Assembly: GCA_034670405.1 (NCBI GenBank)
Contig: JAXDDX010000192.1
Span: 444,501-508,500, forward strand
Source of the DNA: Hoplostethus atlanticus
Taxonomy: Eukaryota; Chordata; Actinopteri; Trachichthyiformes; Trachichthyidae
Length of the DNA: 64,000 bases
Direction of reading: 5' to 3'
Under the pieces are notes generated by a model that was not told the origin of the DNA, searched no databases, and was given only the letters and a program-made list of their open reading frames with translations. Positions 56,615 to 64,000 of the stretch are shown here, in pieces; the first letter of the stretch is position 1, and every line of letters begins with the position of its first letter. The position numbers were made by a program, and so were the translations under genes.

Positions 56615-57612
56615 CGACAAGAGGAATACATTGAAACAGAATGGACCGTATGAGCAGGACCTGAAACCGTCCAATGTCCAACAACGACAGCGGATGACAT
56701 CACGTTGCAGGTCTCTACTGTCTGTACTGTACATCTCTGCGGCGTCGGTACCGCGGGACGGCGGCAGAACAAAAAGAACAAAACATCAACCAATACATAC
56801 AAGCAGAAGAAGAAAGTAAAGCAAGGTTTAACAACTTTCCAGGCTTTGTCCCTCTGTGTCCTTCTGAGCTCGGTGCCAAAGGGTTCAAATACAACAGAAA
56901 TATACCGGGATGGTTTTTGCACTGATGACTGATATTTACCCGCTACTGACACCATGCATTATCTACAGACGTGTTCATCTGTTCATAAATAGCTAAAATA
57001 AAGACATAAGCCTGAGTAAAAGCTGGATATGTTTACGCCTGTCCACAAGACTTCCTGGTTTCTTTTCAGCAAAACAGTAAATATGTAATTCAGTCCAATA
57101 ATAGACATCGTTTCGAAAACAACATAAATATACCCGTTCGCTTGACTTGAATATAAATACTTTTACTGTGTAAGACGACTGGACATCGGATGTACTGACA
57201 CCGTGTGCAGACATGGGAGTCGAGAATAGGAACAAAAGGGCTGGACGTGGGAAATGTGGCCGGGGGCTTTTACTTTTTAGTGGAGCTTTTACCAGCCCTC
57301 TGACGCCTGCCCTTTTCCCCGCAGGGACGGTGGGGATCATCGACACTGACCGAAAAATGCACTTTTTTTTTTAACTCTCGGAGGGAGGTGGGAGAGGAGA
57401 AAATAGGCGACGGGCCTCTGTAATGGCTTGTTTGCAGGCTAAGAGGTCCTCTGTGGATCGTCCGTCTTCCATTCTGGGGGCTAAGTGAGCCGTTTCAGCC
57501 GAAGGCTCAGCTAGTGTGTTAAACTGAAGAGGTGCTGCCCGTACCTCTTCTTACAACTGCTGAGTAAGATGCTGCGTGGCATCAACATCAGCAGGAGTGC
57601 TAATGTGCTAGC

Positions 57613-57816
57613 TGTGTGTGTGTGTGTGTGTGCATGTGTGTGTGTGTGTGTGTGTGTGTAACTCAGGAGGAGGCAGTGCTGAGAATGCAGCCATTGTTTC
57701 TCCAGGAGGATGAGGGCTACGGGGATATAAGCCAAGCCAGTAGCTTTCCCCCCCTTTTATTAGAGCCAGATGTCTTTGTGGGTAAAAAAAAAACACTGTT
57801 CTCTCATTATAACTCT

Positions 57817-57881
<65 letters not shown>
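57613..57881. repeat. (GT)n and inverted (CA)n pair
   Basis: (GT)n at 57613-57659 and (CA)n at 57818-57881 face each other across 158 bases, so the transcript from either strand could pair the two tracts into a long stem. Confidence 0.9.
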
Positions 57882-57883
<2 letters not shown>

Positions 57884-59989
57884 TACTTCAAAAGCTACAA
57901 GAGAAGGACGCTTGCAGCTGAAGCTTTCACGGGACTGTCTGTTAAAACCAGAGGCCCTCTCAAGTCGGTCTGACAGACGGGCAGAGAGGTATATGAACAC
58001 ACCAGTGAATCATTATTTCTGTGCCAGTGCCGCTGCGTCCTCCCTGACAGTCGAGAGCCACAAACAGCCACTACTTTCCCAATAAACGTCCTCTTTCACT
58101 TTGAAGACGGGGCGGTTGAGAAATTACAAAGGGGTGTATAAAAAACAAAGACGACTCTCCGTCTCTCTCTGCAGTTGGAGTTAGTCAGTGGGATGTTCTC
58201 CGTCTGCCGCCGTCCTCCCTCTCCCTCTCCCCATGCTTAATAATGCTTACACAACAGCCTGTAATCCAATTCACAGCGTGATGGAGAGCGCCGTTATTAA
58301 CCTTGGCGGTGCTCGGCATGGCTAGCATTAGTCACATTACACCGATGCAAGTTTCTGCTGCTGTGATGTGGGCAGGCACGCTGAGAACAGCATCAGCTTG
58401 GGAGGAAACCTTCCCCTGGACACGGTGCACAGCAAAGATATGCACTGAGCACATTGCGTACCTCTATTCTGGCACCGCGATAAATCTCAGATGTCAAACA
58501 CAGAGGGACAAAGCCGTGGGCTGAGATGTACCGGACGCCCTTCAGAGACGAACGGCGTTGAAAACGTCGTGACGCACCGACAGCGCATCACAGGCAAGTT
58601 GAGCAGAAAGAAAATCAGCATGATAAACAAAACTCATGGTAAAAGTTCAATTTTTAAAAAATCTCCTAAAATGTTCATCAGCCCAAGAAAACAAAATATT
58701 AAATCTTTCTCTCTTTTTTTAATCAACAAAGCAAATTAAATAATCTTTTGTGTTTGCTGCTCGCAGCAACGCTTCATAAGACAATAAAAACAAATAAAGC
58801 ATGAGGACAAGAAGAAAATCTTAATTTACTGAAAGACATGTCTGGTCGTGGGAGCAGGGGCTTGGTGGGCGTGGCCCTGGGCGGGTCCACGGAGACCCTG
58901 GGGGGCGTGGCAGGGCGGGGTTATGAGATCCTGTCCCGTTAACCCTTTCACAACCACACAGGCCATCTCTTCTCTTTCGCTCTCAGTCAGTTCAGTGGGA
59001 GGCACCAAAGACTTGTCACTCACATCCGGTGTGCCCAGTCACGTGGGCACATCCTGTACCTTTCTGACCACTTCCTGTGGCTTCAAGCGTTAAGGGTGCT
59101 TGGTGTTACAGGCGGTGATCTAGCGCTGCTGTACTTCACTGCTGCGGTGGGAGTCTCAACGTCTCAGAGTCCTCGGGTGTAAAGCAAGAGGTCCCTTCTG
59201 CCAACACTGTAATGATTGAGGCCAGTGACACAGGACTTGTTTCTTTAAAACTGTTGGCTTAGGGCCATGCTGCCATAGTTACAGTTGTAGAGGTCATGAT
59301 AGTAAAGTCAATAGCCAACTATTATGGGGTGTCCTTGGGGTGGCAATGCGCCAGTTTCCCTCTGAAATACATGAGTCCAATGAGAGCAAGGGTGATGGGC
59401 GTCACACACTAGGGTGACAGCGCAGTGAAGGACGTGAAATGTGTTTTACAATTTGACGGAGATTCTCTATTGATCAGGGGGGAGGGGGAGATAAGCTCAG
59501 CTCCCACGATGCATTGGGGTCAGGGCGCGTGCAAGGCTGCTGTTTGCTTTGCAGAATCGGAAGCAGCCTGTTTTGTCAGCAGTTCATTTAAACATGTAGG
59601 GAACATCGTCCACTCTCTCGTCCACCCTCTGAAGTGAAGTTCCCCTTTTGAAACACCTTGAAGACCTGCTTCACCCAGACACCGAGGCTTTGCATGCTTT
59701 TGGTCCTTTCACTCCCAACTCCCATCTTCATTGCCAATCAACATTCTCCGTCTCACATATTACCCAGAGTCGATTGGACAGCTTCCCGCTAACGCCCAGG
59801 CAAGTCCACGTCACCTTTCCCTCCTTCAGCCGCCGTTCGTCTTTCCCATTCAGACCCCACCCCTGCAAGAAACGACGACAGTTTTTTTGAATCAAGTTTG
59901 CTTCCAAAATATTCCCCTCTTCACTCTTTTTTTTTTATACCTCTCCTTGAACAAGGCGGCCATTCCCAGAGTCCCGGCCCTGTCCTCCG

Positions 59990-60969
59990 TTAGTCCAGCC
60001 GGAGGTAGCTGGGTGTGGAGTAGTTGAACATGAGGAAGTCCAGCTTGTAGAGCTGGTAGAGCTGGATCTGCTGCTGAGTGCTGATATTGCTGAAGAACTG
60101 GGCCGTCATGGCGTCTGTGGTGCGGGTAGACTTGGCGTAGCTCGGGAAGTGCAGGGAGTCGCCAACGCCCGCCAGCCTCAGCACGTAGTTGGCGTCCTCC
60201 TCCAGCGTCTCGTACTTTCCTACCAGGTCGTAGTGGATGTGACATGGGTGGCAAAGCTGGTAGACCGTCTGCCAGTGCTCGTTGAGCGGGCCGTCGCGCT
60301 GCGTCGCCGGGTCCACCAGGTACTCGGCGAACTCTTTGAACTTGACGTCGGCGCCGTTGAGCAGGGCGTCCTGGGTGGCGTTCTTGCGGTAGCGGCGCAC
60401 AATACGCGTGCCGAAGCGCTTGTGGAAGGACGAGTTGTACTTGAGCGTGAACTTGTTGCGGTAGGCGGAGACCAGCCGCTCGAAGGGGTCGCGGACGAAG
60501 AGGAACTTGAGGTAGTTCTTGAGACGGTGGTTGATCTCGGCGATGCTGTACTGGTTCAGCGTCTTCAGGTTGGAGGGAACGTGGGCTTCGTTGGAAGGGA
60601 TCTCCATCGGGTCACTGTGGGAAACAGAGGACAGTGAAGAATGAGTAGAGTATCCACAAAACAAACTACCTACTGTCATCAATAGGACACATTCAAGAGT
60701 GACCGACTGACCGACTGACCGACCGACCGACCGACTGACCTGTATTTGCCCCGGCCTGTGAGGACCATCATGACGCGTTTCCAGTTGGTGCAGGCCACCT
60801 TGGGGACGTAGCAGTAGATGAGCTCGTGCTCCTCGTCCACCACGAGGTGTTTGAGGTCTCCGGGCGTCAGGACTCTCCGCTTGCGGCTGGACGCATTGTG
60901 GACCCGACAAGCATCCACTACCTGATCCCTCCTGGTCTGGTGGAGGACAGCTGCTCCGGACAAGTCCGA
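59990..60969 (-). CDS. chst11: CHST11, chondroitin 4-O-sulfotransferase 1 (last two exons; gene runs off the window)
   Basis: Golgi type II membrane enzyme that transfers sulfate from PAPS to the 4-O position of GalNAc in chondroitin. Exons in transcript order: 60740-60969 (76 codons plus two bases) and 59990-60614 (stop TAA). Together they encode 284 residues. The human protein has 352, so about 68 N-terminal residues with the cytosolic tail and membrane anchor lie beyond the right edge. The 5'-phosphosulfate-binding motif is [10 protein letters not shown], in the first of these exons. The 3'-phosphate-binding motif is [15 protein letters not shown], in the second. Both are intact. N-glycosylation sequons: NSS, NAT, NIS and NYS. 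The ending [15 protein letters not shown] closely resembles human CHST11. Paralogues CHST12 and CHST13 are less likely given synteny with SLC41A2. Confidence 0.96.
60709..60739. repeat. (GACC/GACT)n at the CHST11 donor
   Basis: Short tetranucleotide repeat directly abutting the penultimate exon's donor (minus strand TACAG|GTCAGTCGG). The donor itself is the first repeat unit. Confidence 0.9.
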
Positions 60970-61317
60970 CTGGACGGCGGGAAAGAGAGAAATAATAACT
61001 GTGAAATCGAAACAGGTTTTCACGTGATGTCACCTTCCACTGGCCATGTTGGAGGTCCAGTGGTTGGAAACACCTACAACTTGATGTTTCGATCGTTCTT
61101 ATTATCTTCATATTATCAGGCACAACAACCTAAACTGCTGATGTTCAACAGATTGCCATTGCCCACATGCCTGGAGGCTCATACAGCAGAACGGACCGGC
61201 CATCTCTCGGGACACCTGGTCATGTTTTATATTTGTATTTGTATTTGAAATGTATTTGAAATCTCACCATGCCGATAAAGAGTTTTGAATTGAATTGTAA
61301 ATTGAACTGAGAGAGAG

Positions 61318-61422
61318 AAGAAGCGAGAGAGACAGACAGGCAAAGACACAGACAGACAGACAGAAAGACAGAAAGAAAGATAGACAGACAGACAGAAAGA
61401 CAGATATACAGACAGACAGAGA
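61318..61422. repeat. (AGAC/AGAA)n tetranucleotide tract
   Basis: Imperfect GACA and GAAA tetranucleotide array in the CHST11 intron. Confidence 0.9.
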
Positions 61423-61594
61423 TAGTGTTATTAATCTCAATCTTGATCATATCGTCTCCTTATTGACTCCTGTGGCTGTGAGGGGAAACATAAACTAATG
61501 CTATTGAGAGATATTACTGATGGAGAGATCAATATGATCTGATCAGCAAATCATTCATCTGAGGCGTGCTTCATATTCCAGCGTGACTCAGCAG

Positions 61595-61702
61595 TGGAGG
61601 GAAGGGAGGAGGTTAGGAGGCTGTGGAGGAAGGGATTAGGAGGCTGTGGAGGAAGGGAAGGGAGGAGGTTAGGAGGCTGTGGAGGAAGGGAAGGCACTCT
61701 GA
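61595..61702. repeat. Imperfect tandem repeat, unit about 28-40 bp
   Basis: Three copies of TTAGGAGGCTGTGGAGGAAG, separated by GGA or GGAAGGGAGGAGG spacers. Confidence 0.88.
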
Positions 61703-62997
61703 GCCCGGAGGCCACGCATCTGAAGCGCAGGAATGTTTTCTTATGCCTCTTGATTATTTTTCCTCCAGGGTCTGAATTCCCCTGCAGGGCCGTGCCCCGG
61801 CTTCCTCTGGGAGTCCAAATTGACGGTGGCACGGCCGGCATCTTTACCGCTCTATCCCCCTCGCAACAAGAGTGGCCATTCAGCGCTACATCAGCCATGA
61901 CCGCGGGAGGGGGGGGGCGAGGGAGGCGCTGACATGAAGTGCTGAAATACCCCGGGACCGGGACCACCACCACGCGTCGCACATGCAGACAGCTTGACTG
62001 ACGAGGTTTGTGTGTACCGCTGTTTGAAGTGACTCTGCAGCCGACTCGCCACGGGAACGCCGGAGGAAACCGATCTCTCACGCCTCTCTATCTGACCGAC
62101 CGCTCACAAACGCCCTTTTGTGTCGAGTCCCACTCCTTCAATTATCCAGCGAGGAAATACCATAAATAGACACAAAAAAAAAATAATCTGTGATGTTTGA
62201 TAATTCAGTCTGTGAGAGTTTTGCTTCACAGTCCATTACTTTCTGAATAAGACCCATTATGGGATGTTCATCTGGCAGGACGGGTCACAGGTCACTGCTC
62301 TGTACAGCTTTGTCTTGGGTTCCTGGCAGAGCCGACGGGTTAACCTACAAGCTATTTTTGTTCCTCTACACTTTGGTATGAATTTCTCCCCCTCCTGACC
62401 TCCCCCCTCCTCCCCCCCTCCTTCACTTTAACCCACTAGGAGGTGGGAAGCAGCAGAGTAGCTAGCCCTGAAACAACATTTGCCTTTTCCATCTTTCCTC
62501 CTGTCACATTAAAAGCCCCGCGTGCTTCATTTATCCACATGCGTTTTGAGCGCGAGTCAACAAGCGATGATTGACGACGAACAACTTAAGTTTTCCACCC
62601 CTCCCACTCCCCCTCCCTTTGTCTCCCCTCCTCCCCCCTCCCGACTCGCAAGCAGCGCCGACACATCAAAGCCCGCTAAGGCGTAACGGCGCTCAGCAAA
62701 ATAACAGCTCTTTGTTGATGGAAATCTCCCGTTTTTATCCGCTCAGAGACATAAAGCTATGATTCACACACATTTCGCAGTCACCATACAAGCCTCCATC
62801 CCAGAGGAGGACAAGCACTGTAATTAACAGGGGGGGGAGAGAGAGAGAGACAAGGGGGGGAGATCTTGACATCTCTCCCTCTTGCCTCAGTTCGCCTCTC
62901 CTTATCTCTCCTCTTTCCACGGGATTACTTTCTGCCATTTTATCTCCAAGAAACTCTAAAGTGGAGGATCTCATGCGGTTGCGATGAAAGCAGGACG

Positions 62998-63042
62998 ATG
63001 AGAGGAGGAGGAGGAGGAGGAGGAAGAGGAGGAGGAGGAGAT
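62998..63042. repeat. (GAG)n trinucleotide tract
   Basis: About 14 GAG triplets with one GAA interruption, CHST11 intron. Confidence 0.9.
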
Positions 63043-63361
63043 GAGCGAGGAGATATGAGTGCCGTCTCAAGAGGAGGCATGGAGGATCACTGACCTCTGG
63101 CCATGTCAAGTCGTTCCCACGGGGGGAGGGGGGTCAGACACCATTACCAGCCTCAAGTATAAACTACCAGGTCAGCGTTGGACGGTGTAGAAGTCATCAA
63201 CCAATCAGCCAATCAGCAGGTAGCTTCCTGTAATGTGGTCAATCAAGCGTGACCTCCTCTCAAGCACCTCAAACCTTTGTGTCAGCAGTTTAGTGGTTGA
63301 ACTAAATGATGAATTGGTCAGTGTTAGTGGCTACACACAGCACAGAGGTCTATTGATCTGA

Positions 63362-63363
<2 letters not shown>

Positions 63364-63421
<58 letters not shown>
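63364..63421. repeat. (GT)n microsatellite
   Basis: 29 uninterrupted GT units, CHST11 intron. Confidence 0.97.
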
Positions 63422-63422
<1 letters not shown>

Positions 63423-63875
63423 CCCCATTAGCAACCTCCTCCATTCTCTCAGCTTGTCCATCAAACACATTTGCTCCCAGCTCGTCTGAAACCAACTCTG
63501 TGAAAAACCCGAAGGCGAGTGACTGTCCATGAAAATGAGAGGAGAGACAGAAAGCAACAACACATCTCCCCCCCCGACTCCCCCGACTCCCCCTCCCTCC
63601 CCCCATCTCACCATGACAGCCATTATCAGTGTTGTAAATGCAAATAGTGAAACCTCCACTCCTTTATCTCCAGACGTCGGGGAGAGAAGATTCATGATGC
63701 CGCTGCACATACAGTCTTTCCATATTTCAAGTCCTCATTTCTCCGCCACGGCTGCATTATTCTCACTGAAGGTTGTTTTGATTTTGAAATATGATCTGAG
63801 ATCAGTGCTAGTCTTCAGGACGCACCGCCATAATGAATAGCTGCTTCCTGATCTGATGATGGCTGTGGTACAGAT

Positions 63876-63962
63876 AGAAGGATGAAAGAAAGAAGGAAAG
63901 AAAGAAAGAAAGAATAAGGGAAAGAAAGAAGAAAGAAAGAGAGAAAGAAAGAAAGGAAGAAA
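63876..63962. repeat. (GAAA)n tract
   Basis: Purine-only, imperfect GAAA/GAAGG array at the right edge of the window. Confidence 0.93.
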
Positions 63963-64000
63963 ATCCATATCTCGATATCAAAGTGAAACCAATCACTGAC

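Larger units (their letters stand above)
55396..59989 (-). other. chst11: Probable CHST11 3' UTR
   Basis: No coding exon is recognised between the CHST11 stop and a minus-strand AATAAA at 55396-55401 (context TTCACAATAAAATACCGC). A 3' UTR of about 4.6 kb would be in line with the long mammalian CHST11 3' UTR. It is crowded with dinucleotide repeats: 55704-55733, 55783-55799, 56004-56041, 56394-56441, 56575-56613, 57613-57659 and 57818-57881. A family E copy lies at 56100-56230. The extent is inferred; nearer signals could be used. Confidence 0.35.
60970..64000 (-). other. CHST11 intron (to the right edge), with candidate conserved blocks
   Basis: No further CHST11 coding exon is recognised. 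CHST11 introns are very large in other vertebrates, so this is expected. Low-complexity sequence alternates with complex unique blocks at 62470-62580, 62690-62790 and 63610-63860. Confidence 0.55.

Noticed and set aside
60149-60637. 162-codon plus-strand ORF
   Set aside because: Antisense shadow of the CHST11 last exon, kept open by its GC-rich codons.
59990-61123. Single 377-codon minus-strand ORF across CHST11
   Set aside because: It reads through an intron (60615-60739) and past the upstream acceptor at 60970; the conserved protein uses the spliced exons instead.
62735-63109. 124-codon minus-strand ORF considered as an upstream CHST11 exon
   Set aside because: Its Leu/Ser runs come from the (GAG)n tract, and it shows no similarity to the CHST11 N terminus or membrane anchor.

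Overview
The window is vertebrate, almost certainly teleost fish, genomic DNA. Genes are split into many short GT-AG exons. Introns and intergenic DNA are full of (GT)n, (GA)n and trinucleotide microsatellites, and several short interspersed repeats recur within the window. All five recognised genes match vertebrate protein families exon by exon. No rRNA, tRNA gene, CRISPR array, prokaryotic operon, retrovirus, LTR element or Polinton was recognised.

Layout, left to right. (1) 1-1999: a (GA)n tract, a hAT-like MITE and the upstream flank of SAMM50. (2) 2000-7596 (+): SAMM50, the mitochondrial outer-membrane SAM-complex beta-barrel, 15 exons, with two apparent one-base insertions in exons 6 and 13. 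(3) 10715-22511 (+): ALDH1L2, mitochondrial 10-formyltetrahydrofolate dehydrogenase, 23 coding exons giving 923 residues, with a non-canonical GC donor in one intron. (4) 25293-27394 (-): NOPCHAP1 (C12orf45), a nucleolar-particle assembly factor, four exons, 151 residues. (5) 29706-48662 (+): SLC41A2, a MgtE-type magnesium transporter, ten coding exons, 568 residues. Its last intron (7.7 kb) carries two decayed TRIM-type gene copies and a tandem duplicate of the last exon's splice acceptor and first codons. (6) 59990-60969 (-): the last two exons of CHST11, chondroitin 4-O-sulfotransferase. The rest of that gene lies beyond the right edge, so 60970-64000 is its intron.

ALDH1L2, NOPCHAP1, SLC41A2 and CHST11 have the same order and relative orientations as the human 12q23.3 block: convergent, head-to-head, convergent. 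The human SAMM50 orthologue is on chromosome 22, so its position here is a lineage-specific junction. Two genes make mitochondrial proteins (outer-membrane protein insertion and mitochondrial one-carbon metabolism). The others serve snoRNP assembly, Mg2+ transport and Golgi sulfation. They do not form a pathway; what links them is ancestral synteny.

No previously undescribed multi-gene system was found. The points most worth a second look are the duplicated acceptor/exon start in SLC41A2, the two single-base indels in an otherwise perfect SAMM50, the GC-AG intron in ALDH1L2, a 29-bp minisatellite apparently grown inside a MITE, the paired TRIM pseudogenes, several repeat families recognisable only by self-comparison, and candidate conserved non-coding blocks in the SLC41A2 and CHST11 introns.
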